From Haliclystus octoradiatus (lineage: Eukaryota; Cnidaria; Staurozoa; Stauromedusae; Haliclystidae), in assembly GCA_916610825.1 (NCBI GenBank), contig OU744452.1, positions 1,895,543 through 1,959,542 on the forward strand: DNA of 64,000 nucleotides, in the 5' to 3' direction. The notes beneath the pieces are model-generated. The model did no database searches. It was given only the letters and a program-made list of their open reading frames with translations, and had not been told where the DNA came from. The translations under genes and the position numbers were made by a program. Of this stretch, positions 1 to 11,123 are shown piece by piece. Within the stretch, counting starts at the first letter, position 1, and each line of letters opens with the position of its first letter.

Positions 1-2122
1 ACGAATATGGTTGAACAAGTGGTTTACTTGAAAGTTCAGATTTGAGATTTTCAAACGAACGAGCACAATCATTATTCCATTCAAAAGCGGTTTCTTTTTT
101 GCGTAATAAATTTAGCGGTTTTATTTTGTCTGCAAAGTTTGGTATGAAACGCCCAAAAAAATTCACCAAACCAACAAATGACTCAATTTCTTTTTTATTT
201 TGAGGAGGACGCATGCTGTTAATTTTATTGACAAGGCGATCATCTGGTTGAATACAAGAAGCTGATATGCGATAGCCCAAAAACGAAACTTCAGAAACAC
301 GCTGCGTGGATTTTTCCATATTAATAGCAAGCCGCCGTGATTTAAACCGTTCCATTACAGCGTTCAAACGTTTGTTTAAAGATTCTTCAGTAGTGGCATA
401 AATAAGGACATCATCCTGATAAGCAATTGTGCCCTTTAAACCTTGCAGGACATCTTCAATTACATGTTGAAAAATAGCCGAACTGTTGCGCATGCCCATT
501 TGTAAGCGGGTTACGCTATAAAGGCCTTTACTAGTGTTGATAATAGATAATTTTCGCGCGTTATCGTCGAGTTTTACTTGCCAATAGGCGGATTGCAAAT
601 CAATTTTCGCGAAGAAACGTGCACCATCCATTTTTGCAAAAATTGTTTCAGAATTCGATAGAGGGTAATCATCGAACAAGATTTTGCTGTTTACATGGAC
701 ACTAAAGTCTGCGCACATTCGTAATCCACCCGATTTTTTTTTTATCCAAACAACAGGAGATGCATTTTCTGCCCCGCCCGATTCAATCGGCTCAATAACC
801 CCCATCCTCTCTAGCCGAGTTAGCTCTAGGTCTACAGCGGTTTGGAGTGGGAGTGGAACAGGTCTAGCACGGCAAAACATTGGCTCAGCACCCTGCTTTA
901 ATTTCATAGAAGCTAAAACACCAGTTATGTAAGGGAGTGGCTTCACATCATCATCATCTGCGGAATTAACCATCTGGTCACTAACATGATCACGACCCAA
1001 CAGGCCATAATTTCTATTAGACTCTTCTACATAAAATATGATAGAAGTATTTACGCTATGTTGAACTACATTTAATTTACAGCTACCGATTACTGATAAC
1101 TCGTGGTCATCATAACATTTGAGCTTACGATTGCTTGGAGTGAGCGGAGGACAATCCAACTGTTCCCAAACTTTACGTGACAGAACAGAACATGAGGCGC
1201 CAGTGTCTTTTAACATTCTCACTTTCACGTTGTTAATACTAATATCTTCAGTAGATAGACTTGTATTATTGACATCATCACAGCATAAAATAATGGCTAC
1301 ATCGTTGACATCGTCATTGGCGTCACTGTCATGGTCCACTGCTACATGATTTACCTTCGCGGTGTCTTTCTTCTTTTTATAACAGCACTGTTCAAGGTGC
1401 CCACGTTTGTTGCAATAACCACATCTATTGTTGAAAGCCGGACAAGCACGCGGAGGGTGTGTCCCATCACAGAATTTGCATTTATGACTGTTTGAAGCTT
1501 TGTTGGTTGAGCTTTTAACATAATTAACGACCACTTTTCCTTCATTAGGTAATGTCGTTCGTTGTAGAAATGTCTGCGTCATATCGTAGAGGCGGACACG
1601 TTCTCTTAAATCCTCAAAAGTAGCCGTTGGCATTAGTCGTATATAATCCAGCAACTCTCTGGTGATTTTGACATCGTTGAAGCAGTTTATAAAAACCAAT
1701 TTCTTTAACTCTTCTGATGGGTCCAATGTTTCTTTGAACCGTGAAAAGTCGCATCTTTCACTTTGATAATTGATTCTAGTGTAGACATCTTCTACTGACT
1801 CATCTGGCAATTGTCGTATTGCGAAAAATGTAGTGCGTTCAGCAATCAAAAAACGCTCTTTTGGCTCTATGTATTTACAAGCGATAGCATAAATGTCAGC
1901 AAATGGCATTTGTTCAAGCTTCTTTGGTGTAACCAATCTTGACAATGTGATATATGATGTCTCTCCACACATTTCTATGAACATATCAGTTTGCTCTAAA
2001 TACCCGTCTTTGGAAAGATCACCATCTTCAAGATGATCGCGACGGCATTTAGCATTAAACGAAGCAAACCAAGCGTTTGCTTTCTCGACATCATCTAAGA
2101 CTAAAATTCTTTTTCGGTCCAT
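1..2122 (-). mobile_element. Ty3/gypsy LTR retrotransposon, gag-pol ORF (partial)
   Basis: I read one stop-free frame on the minus strand from an ATG at 2122 to the left edge (over 700 codons). The order is a gag-like region (about 2122-1560), two CCHC zinc knuckles (first near 1480, second near 1400, CGYCNKRGH), an aspartic protease motif DTGAS near 1205, then reverse transcriptase. RT blocks seen include KIDLQSAYWQV and the active site YQDDVLIYA (Q where F/V/L is usual), followed by the start of the RNase H connection at the edge. Gag and pol are fused with no frameshift, as in many Ty3/gypsy elements. The open frame suggests a young copy. It lies antisense to the caspase gene, whose first visible exon begins about 65 bp beyond the LTR. 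RNase H end and integrase are outside the window. Confidence 0.9.
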
Positions 2123-2159
2123 CGCGATGTCAGCGAAGATTCTTTGTACTTTATAACTC

Positions 2160-2467
2160 GCAGCGCCAATTTGTCGTATGACAATGATTAAAGATATTCA
2201 TGAGTCAATGAGTACAACGCGAGATCCAACATAATCGAATCTTATTAATAAAGAACATCTACTTTTATAGTCTACATCAAAACGAGGTTAATATAAAGAG
2301 GTTATATATACAGGAATAACAATTACGTAATACGACAAAAAGCAGGACATTAAGCGAGGTAGGAATATGATAGTTGATATGGAGAATTAAAACTAGAGAT
2401 CAGTTTCATGTGGGGATATTAAGCAACTAGGTGGGACATTAAAAGAGAGGATATTAACCGAGTTTCA
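2160..2467 (-). repeat. Probable 5' LTR and primer-binding site of the Ty3 element
   Basis: Just upstream of gag, reading on the minus strand, a sequence ending ATACGACA is followed by a TGGCGC-containing stretch (TTGGCGCTGCGAG). This is the usual look of an LTR end plus a tRNA primer-binding site. I place the LTR at about 2172-2467 because a TG lies at 2467. The opposite LTR is outside the window, so the ends are inferred. A related sequence lies at about 19340-19480. Confidence 0.5.
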
Positions 2468-2532
2468 CTGAATATATATTAATGCTTTACAAGGTGTAAT
2501 GATTACAGTAGTCATTTATTGCTGTTTTTCAG

Positions 2533-5500
2533 ATCTGTTTGAACAGAGCCAAAGTGGAAAGGAGTTAGACATTCTACTATCAACTTCTAAAGGTATGATA
2601 TTTTAAGGATTCATACATATCTGTATAGGATATTAGATTAGATACAGAAAGTCATTGTGTCTGCAAAAAATTTACGTTATTAGTTCAATGACACTTGTAT
2701 GAGCTAAGATACCAAATTCCTGTCTGACACCTCTCAATTGAAATAATTTTGAGCCATACAGCAGCATTTTAGCAGATACATGAGACATCAGCAGAACTTC
2801 CATCAAAATTTCAATCAAACATCTCTTATTGCAAATACTATATGAAACTTAAACCAGTTCAGAAAATCCATAAAATAATCCATAATCCCTACCAATAACA
2901 TCCCTCAAAGCAAATACTATTTGAACCATCCACTAGCAAAGAAAATTCATGAAATACAGAAGACCAAAATGACCAGAATTCTTATGAGGGACTATCTCCC
3001 ATAGTCGTCTTATTAGGCCATATTCCCAGTAGGTGAAAATTTAGAAAGGCCTGGGAAAAGAAACCAAGGAGACTAGTGCAGCTAGACAGTAATCATAAAC
3101 AGTGTTTGAAAACAATCAAAGCAATCAATCAAAGTGCAGGATCATGACGCAATATTTTATAAAATATTATATCATACTAAGATTGTGTTAATCTGAATCA
3201 TTCTCTTATGCTTAGATCAAATTGAATCAATTAAAGACAGAAGTCATGAAGATGAAGAAAAAATACCAGTTAAAAAATGTGAGTCAATAATAATCTTGAA
3301 ATCGATAGACCTGTGTATATTAGGTTTTGTTCAAATTAGGAATAACTGATGTTTAGTCATACAGATCTTGAAATTCAACATACATACATGTATCTCATTC
3401 TGTTGCATTGGGGACATTAAAAAAACATTTTCTACATTGTATTTAAGTTTAAAATTCAACATAATTTTGACTGATGGTATTACAGTTGGCGTGACAAATA
3501 GAACATTTTTTCTAGGATATGAACAATGAAAGATAATATTATTTCTGTCTGGTAAAATAGATATAAAGATTTTTTCAACTATAGTATTGTTTATGTACAG
3601 TTTTGTTTTGCATATGATGTTGATGTGATCTGTGAGGCAGCGGCCAATGTTGGATTATTTGTTGTCCATCAATGTATTTCGCTTGTCAAGCTTCAAATCA
3701 TAGCACATATACATAGGTAACACACAACAAAGGTAACCTTGGTACACACATCCGTCAAGAGCACGGCATATCTACTTATGAATTTAAAAAGCATTTTAAA
3801 ATCATAAAAAAGTGCAAAAGTTTTCAAATAACTGCATGCATTTCATGATACAGCATTTCCTCTAAGGATTAGAAAAATATCTAGGCTAGTTACCATAGTT
3901 ACTGTTGTCACTGATATCGATATCATATTGTAAATAATCTTACTGATGTAACTTTACCCTCAAGGGGCAAACAATTTTTATTCTTAATTATTAATAAAAA
4001 AACATTCACTTGACAATGGCTGAAGTTAATCAGTCGAAACGTTGTGCAAACTTAGTTGTGTTGTTATTTTGTACCACATATACCTAATTGCTGAAACTAA
4101 ACTAACAACAAAAATAGTCTCCATTTACGAACTCAAAATGAAACAATGACATTATAATTCTATTTTCCTATACTAATTAATATTGTGTTTCCTTTCTCAT
4201 TGAATGTATTTTGCTTGATGGTTACTGTGAGATATAATTCTAACTAGACAGTCCGATTTTTGACTTTTATTTTTTATTGATTAATTGTCTTCTTTATAGC
4301 ACTGATTCATACGTTTAAACTATGAGATAACTTACACCTTTTGCATATAATTGTGTATTATATATTGCTGTTCAATCGTCCGTTAGTTGAAACATAACAT
4401 TCCGTGAGCTACGATGCAACAAGAGAGACTAGATCAATAGCCATGAATTCTTAACTTTTAAAAAATTGCAATGAAAACTTTATTCTAGTTACAGTAACAA
4501 TTATTCATGACTCACAAGACACTCCAATAATGTTCTCATTAATTATATTATAAGTTAAAAAGTAACAAATTTTTACAAATATATATACTAAAAGATAACA
4601 ATAGACTAAATATTATAAATACCGGTAACTTAAACATTAGGGACCTACTCGAGTCTTGCTGTGTATTCAGAAAGGGTTTGATTTCTTTTATGTATAGCAT
4701 CTCATACACTAAACGATCCCTTTTTGATTGATTGAAAATTTTTGGTTCTTTTTCAACTTGAAAATGGCAGAAGTTGAATCTAGCCGAAACGTTGTTGAAA
4801 ATAATAATAAAATTTCATAATTGTTGCTATTAATTTTTTCATTGAAAGTAATAAGTAAACGACATCTTATACAAATACCTTGAATCATAAATTTTAATCA
4901 TTAAGACAACGTTAAATCCTGATTCAGATAAAGTAAACAAGGATTATAGTTGGTATGCATTGGTGGTGGCTCTCAAAATTGTATGTTAGCGATTACGTTA
5001 CACATCTTTTTTTCTAGTTTACCCGATGACAAGTGATCCACGTGGCCTATGTGTTATTATAAACAATGTTGAATTTAACAAAGGAACGGAACTGGATGAC
5101 CGGAAAGGCAGTGACGTAGACGTGAAGAGACTAGAAGAGACGTTTAAAAAGCTGAAATTTCATGTATCTATACATCGCAATCTGAAAGCCTGTGATATCA
5201 TTGATTTGGCAAAAGAGATAGGTACAAAGATGGATCACACTATACACAATTGCTTCGTCATGTGCATTCTTTCTCATGGCAAAGAAGGTAGTGTTTATGG
5301 TGTAGATGGAATAACAGTTGAGAGTCATGGCATAAGGAAAATGATCTGTAGTTGCCGATCATTGTTAGGAAAGCCAAAGTGGTTCATTATTCAAGCATGC
5401 CAAGGATCAAAATACACCAGGCGTGTAACAAGTGATGGTCCATCTGAAGAAGATAGTGATATGGTATCGCAAATGAATGTTCATTCAGATGGCAAATCTA

Positions 5501-8500
5501 CAAAATTCTCCGTGAATAACGACACTGATTGGTTGGTGTGGGTCGCTGCAACACCAGGTATGTCATAACATCTTCATAATATTTATAAACAAGTATGATT
5601 AGACTTTCAGAGAAATGTTTTTTAATAAATGAAGGTTTTAACCGGCATTGTGAGTAACAAAATATCAACACAAATGATGTGTACATTTAATATTTTCCTT
5701 TTCTGTGAACCTGTGTTGCTTTGTTGGACATGAATGACTAGGCAATCAGTATCAGTTTAGTATAGTGGACGTAAAAGTCAATTCTGTGACAAGGAAAATC
5801 TGATTATATTATGCCCTCCTGCTGTTGATGATGCCGCTATGACTAACTCATAAAGTGGTACTACTATTTCAAGCATTACCATTTTACAAAATTATGGTCA
5901 AATTATGAGTTCATGAACGTGACATTGCCCAAAAGTTATGACAGTTCATGAACTTTCAGGCAATTTCACAGATATGATCCAGTTTGTAAACCAGTTCATA
6001 AAGTGTTCAGGAACTCTCAGCCAATTTTACATTCATGAACCAGCTCTTGAACCACTTGTTAACCAGTTCATGAATTTTTCATGGACGTTCAGGTAAATTC
6101 ATATTTCAAAACCAGTTTATGAGCTGTTTAAGAACTATCAGGCAATTTCACATTCATGGACCCGTTCATGAAGTGTTCATGAACTTTTAGGCGATTTAAC
6201 ATCCATGAACCAGTTCATGAATAACAGTTCATGAAGTATTCATGAATTTTCAGGCAATTTCACATTCATGATCCAGCTCGTGAACCAGTTCGTGAAGTGT
6301 TCAGGCAATTTCACATTCATTAACAAGTTCGTAAACCAGTTCAATGAAATGTTCATGAACTCTTCGATTTTTTTCACAAGGTAAGGTTGACCTTGTAATA
6401 GAGGTCAGCAGAGCGACATTGATACTCAGCTTCTACATTAACATGTAACCAATCCACTTGCATTGGGTAGTTGAATTCAGCTTCAAAAATGGATTATTTA
6501 CATTATCATTTTGTTGATAATTCACTAAAATCTTGGTAACAATGAAATGTGCAGAGTCGTCTCTGGTTGTTATAATGTGTGTCAACATGTAACCAATCAA
6601 CTCTAGAGCACAGTAATAACATGACTCCTTTTGTGTGTTTCTCTAATTCCTTTGATAACGTTTGTAAAATGATCATGGATGTGATGAACATATCTTTTCT
6701 GTCTGGGTTATTTATGCAGTCTGGCTGTGAGTAATACCAATATCACACCAGTAATCCTTGAATATATATTACGGCCATGTTACCACGGCTATCAGGCTGT
6801 TAGCAATTATACTGAGAAAGTTTAATTAGAACCGATGACGTATTACATTTTTTAACATGGGTTGTCACTTTTGCTATATACTGTTCCTGGTTCCCTGGAT
6901 AAACATTTATTACATGTTCTCAATGTAGGAGATGATAAGGATAACACTATGTTAAGTAATAAGTATCATAAGAACATTAGAAGAATACATCAATATCAAT
7001 ATCAGGACTGGGATCTAATTACCCGTTACGTAGTAAGACGGACACAGTTTATATGTCTATGCTGCTTATTTGAAATATGGCTTTGGGATTCCCACAACAT
7101 CACCAGTTCAAATTAAGAATTCACATATCTTTAGTGTTAGTGGCGCTTTTGGCTCTTAACGGCAGTCAGCTTTCCCATCCGCTTCTTCACAGAGCTGCAT
7201 CACTGAACGTTTTAAAACCAGATAGTGTGTGGGAAACAAAGGATGTCAGTGGTCTGAAAAATCATCCATCAACTTTAGCCTCATCCCTAAAGGAAAGCGA
7301 AGATTTGATAATGAAAGTGGATGTGTTACGTTATTTCTTGGCCAAGAAGATGGTTACTTTAGCCTAATCGGTGCGTCTGTGAAGGCTGGAGTATTCACTG
7401 CATCACACTGACTGTGCTTTGTCATTACCTACAACAAGTGCTTTCAACATTTCACCCGTGTCTTCATCTTCTTCGAGTGTAACCAATATGAATACAAACA
7501 TTTGCGCAAGAGTGTGATAACCATTTAAAATTCAATTTCAAATTTTCAATTAAATATTTTTACTTACTTGTGTCCTTGTATCAAATGAAACTTTACAATG
7601 TTACTCTTTCTTAAATAGAGACAGCATTTGTGGATATTAATTATTTAATAATCCGTTGTAGCTTCCTCTTCTTCTTCAGAAACATTATCGTCAAATTTCG
7701 TTGGGAAGTTTTGAAAGTGTTTATCCTAGGATTTCTAAACACATGTACCAACCAATCAAATTGCAGGATTGCGCTCGATATTTACATCATCTTTTAGAAT
7801 ACTAGTTTATGCATAGTCCATTCATAGATTGTTAACTTGCTTATTTATAGTTCATGAACTGATCCATTCATAGATCATAAACTTGCTTATTAATAGTTCA
7901 TGAACTGGTCCATTCATAGATCATAAACTTGGTTATAAATAGTTGAAGAACCGGACTATTAGTAATAGTTGATAATTTGTTCATGAACTTGCTCACTAAT
8001 AGATCATAAACTTATATATTTATAGCTTATGATTAATTCAATAGTTCATGGACTAGTAAAGACCAAAGACATATTCAACGTTCTTCCAGTTCATGAACCA
8101 GTTCCTTAAATTTGTGTACTATTTCATATTCGGGAACTGCTTGTGTGAAGTTTCACAGAGGGTAACCGTAGGCTTATTTGGTTCAAGCTTGAAAGCAAAA
8201 AAAGGTTCTTAAAATAAGTAAAAATATCCTTGATGCAGGGATATATCTATATCCAGAAACTTCATCCTAATATTTTTCTTTATAGGTAAAAAGTCATGGA
8301 GAGATGAAAATGCTGGCACTTGGTTTATATTTGATGTGTGTAACTTTCTTAATGAATATGCAGCAAAGTTACCAGTATCAAAGATATTCCTACTTATGAA
8401 TGATAATGTATCACAACGTGAAGACAAAGCAACAATTAAAACAAAACAAAATACATATGTAGAAGTGGATGCATATGTTAACTATCAAATGATTAGCTCT

Positions 8501-8542
8501 TTGAGACGCACATGGTACCTTGCAGGCAGTAAACATACCTGA
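2533..8542 (+). CDS. Caspase-8-like initiator caspase, 3' part (4 exons seen)
   Basis: Cysteine protease of the apoptosis/immune pathway, cutting after Asp. Exons: 2533-2592, 3216-3278, 5018-5557, 8286-8542 (stop TGA). All have GT-AG borders and the phases agree (1,1,1,1). The third exon is the large subunit: SDPRGLCVIINN at its start, catalytic His in CILSHGKEG (about 5268-5294), catalytic Cys in IIQACQGSK (about 5389-5415). QACQG is the pentapeptide typical of caspase-8/10, against QACRG in executioners. The junction of exons 3 and 4 gives AATPGKKSWRDENAG, the small-subunit start with the substrate-binding Arg. The acidic linker (SEEDSD) between the subunits holds likely cleavage Asp residues. 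The two short 5' exons encode a linker following a prodomain not in the window, so CARD or DED cannot be told. The 2.7 kb last intron is full of repeats. Confidence 0.88.
3990..4830 (+). repeat. Two related repeat tails ending in a CGAAACGTTGT motif
   Basis: Inside a caspase intron, 4014-4052 and 4762-4800 share the pattern ATGGC-GAAGTT-A-C--CGAAACGTTGT followed by an A/T-rich simple tail. Such tails with a GAAACGTTG box end several invertebrate retroelement families. No coding part is left, and the rest of 2600-5000 shows only AT-rich intron sequence. Confidence 0.4.
5900..6372. repeat. Degenerate tandem array built on the palindrome GTTCATGAAC
   Basis: Units of roughly 40-70 bp recur about seven times, each with a block close to TCAGGCAATTTCACATTC and one or more copies of GTTCATGAAC or one-base variants. 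The repeat lies in the caspase intron between the large- and small-subunit exons. Spacing is irregular and copies are diverged, so this is an old array. Confidence 0.75.
7450..8125 (+). repeat. Dispersed repeat with GTTCATGAAC cluster (family copy 1)
   Basis: This stretch matches, in reverse complement, 27730-28050. Shared blocks include TCCTAGGATTTC, CCAACCAATCAAATTGC and TTCTTAA-TAGAGACAGC. Its right part (7850-8100) holds at least five GTTCATGAAC-like words. A third relative is at 34440-34750. No ORF. It is probably a non-autonomous element or a remnant of one. Confidence 0.6.
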
Positions 8543-9300
8543 TTACATCAATTGAAATATTGATGTTGAAATAATAGTCTTTACATATGAATGAAATTTA
8601 TTCTTTGAAAAGCAAAGGGTGCCCACTCACTTACCTGATTTTCAGTATAAATTATTACAAATTATTCCCAATATATAATTCTGAGAAAGTATTATATAAT
8701 AACAAACGATTGTTTAGTAACCTATTCATCAGTGTCTCTATTATATTCTCATTGTACATAGATGTAACAAATGTTTAGAAATGTAATGTATATAGTTATA
8801 TATGAATTTAGAAATCTATTTTTTACCATAATATGCTCATATATTTTCAAAAAATAATAATAATGATGTATTTTTTTTAACTTTTCGTTATACTTTTAAA
8901 TGTGCCACACTACTGACGGGATGATTTTTTGTTGTTTCGTTTGATTATGATTTGCTTCGATGACGTTCATTTTGAAGTTGATGAGCTTATGTTGCAGTGC
9001 TTCAGATTATCTACGTTCCTGGCGCAGACAGAGGCTTTCATTAAGAATGCAATAGAGAAAGTGTCATTAAATTTGAAATCATCTTGAAAGAAATCATCAT
9101 TGTGATCTGAACCCGACCACCTATTGCCACTCAGTTCTGCTCGCTTGGCGATTGCATAGTTGTAATCACAAAATAGATTTTCAATGTTTCAGTTTGCTTG
9201 ATCGTGCGGAATTAAATTAATTAATTGTGCTATGTGAACAATGCCGGAACGGGGTCGTAAATCCTGGTGGTGCGTCACCGCGCATGGATTTTTCGTAACG
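8543..9300. other. Intergenic, no feature recognised
   Basis: AT-rich sequence downstream of the caspase stop. It holds only short ORFs without family resemblance. AATAAA-like words near 8840-8870 could serve the caspase 3' end, but none stands out. Confidence 0.4.
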
Positions 9301-9308
9301 CGTAACCA

Positions 9309-10250
9309 TAGACATAATAGATATAGACCGCTGATGAGGTCACGTGACGCGTGGCACTCATGGGCAGCCAAAATGGTAGACACATGCGCCCAAAAGTTAC
9401 AGTTGTATGTTGTAAACTGACCGCAACAGTCTAAATTCCAATACAATTTGGTATTTGAAGTTAGCACAAAGTGTTTGGATTGATTTAAATCGCTGCATAT
9501 TTCTATTTCTTTTGCTTTTGAACATTTTTAATATGGTTTTAATGCTACGGAAACATTGATTATAATAAAAATTTGCATATTTTGATATTAATTGGTATCC
9601 GCTACGCTTGTTTTGCGATGGTACTGCTGGTTATGAGGCTTAATTTATGGCTATCTTCATCAATCTTAGACTTTATAACTATTATCACTATGGGGTGTAA
9701 AATATTTGGATATTTGGTGAATTAAATTTGAATATTTTTCGTAGCATTATTGCAATTTGTTTGTTATTGTTTCAATATCAACTTTTCTACACTCATTCTG
9801 CGTCCTGTGTTTTGCTGTAACCAGCAGTAAACATGCACCTTGTCATGTAAATACAGCTTGGATGATTAATAAATGTTAAATCTGAGCAAACTCTGAAATT
9901 TTGATGTCTTATTGTTACAAAAGCGGCGATATATCTACTTACAAAATTGGAATATTTCAGTGAAAATTTGATAAAATAATTGAGCAGATTTGATTCGAAA
10001 TTGAGTGATACACAACAAAATTGTTAATTTCAATCATATTTAATGGCTTTAAAAAGTAGCTCGAAATAATCCGGCTCATCTATTCTTTTATTTTCTAACA
10101 ACAATATCGGGTCAAAACACTGCTTTCCCCGCCACTTTGGGAGCATGTGTCAGCCATTATGGATCCCCATAGGTGCTACGTTTTAAGCCCGTTTTCGAAC
10201 GCCGTCAGCAGTCTATATAAGCAGTCTATTAAAACCATGTCTATGTTTTA
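9309..10250. mobile_element. Probable non-autonomous TIR element
   Basis: The ends are diverged inverted repeats. At the left, CATAGACATAATAGATATAG and, further in, ATGGTAGACACATGCGCCCAAA. At the right, in reverse complement, CATAGACATGG, TATAGACTGCTGA and ATGGCTGACACATGCTCCCAAA. Length is about 0.9 kb with no coding capacity seen. The flanks do not show a clear target duplication, so limits are approximate. Confidence 0.45.
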
Positions 10251-11123
10251 CACCCACCGTATTGGCAGTCATTAAAATAAAGCGTGACATAAAATTCGGT
10301 AAACGGAAAATTCAACTCGCGTCAGCTCTATTTAGTATCCAGTCTACTTTTTTCAATAGTACGAGCGCGGTTATGTTTCCACGTAATATTTCTTTTGCGT
10401 CTATCGTCAACTTAATCGCATTCAGTAATGGCGTTTGTCGTAGTTAAGTAACTCCAATATTCAAGTCAGCAACACAGAGTAGCGTGCTGCAACATGTAAG
10501 CTTTCACGATTGCCTTTACTTCATTGCTCATCAAAATTATAAGGGGAATATGTAGGATAACATATTTTGCGAGGCAAGCGCAATAATGTATGCATCATAA
10601 TGTATGTATGGATCGAATGCGGCTTTACGTTCAGACGCGTTTGTTTGAGCTCCTGCAAACTTCCCTATTGTTTGCTATTATTATTGTTTTATATAATCTA
10701 ATTAAATTCCAAGTTATTGCAATTTGATTTAGATTTGTTTTCTATCTGGTTATTTTGATATTTTCCGTCAACGTTTACTTTATTTACTTTATTAATAATT
10801 TTACATGAAAGCTTTTGGATTTTCCATATTCTACGGATCTTGATCACTGGCAGGACACGCATATAGTCAATTTTCGTATATATGGAATGGTTTGTTTATA
10901 GAAGCTTAACTATTGTTGATTTATTGGATTTACTATTATATTTGGGTATGAACAGTTCTATTTTTTAAAGATTTTATAGTATATTTCAAGATTTTATTAT
11001 ATATTTCAATTTCTTTGTGGTATCGTAGTTCAGAAATCCAATGCAGATTCGCTCGATTATCAAGTAATAGAACGTTTCACAATTCTATGATTTAATTCTA
11101 ATTTTCGAACATCAATTTTTAAT

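Noticed and set aside
1351-1545. 64-aa minus ORF rich in basic residues
   Set aside because: It is an out-of-frame reading of the Ty3 zinc-knuckle region; the true frame is open from 2122.
5900-6372. CRISPR-like array
   Set aside because: Units are irregular in length, degenerate and palindromic, spacers are not unique, and the DNA is animal.
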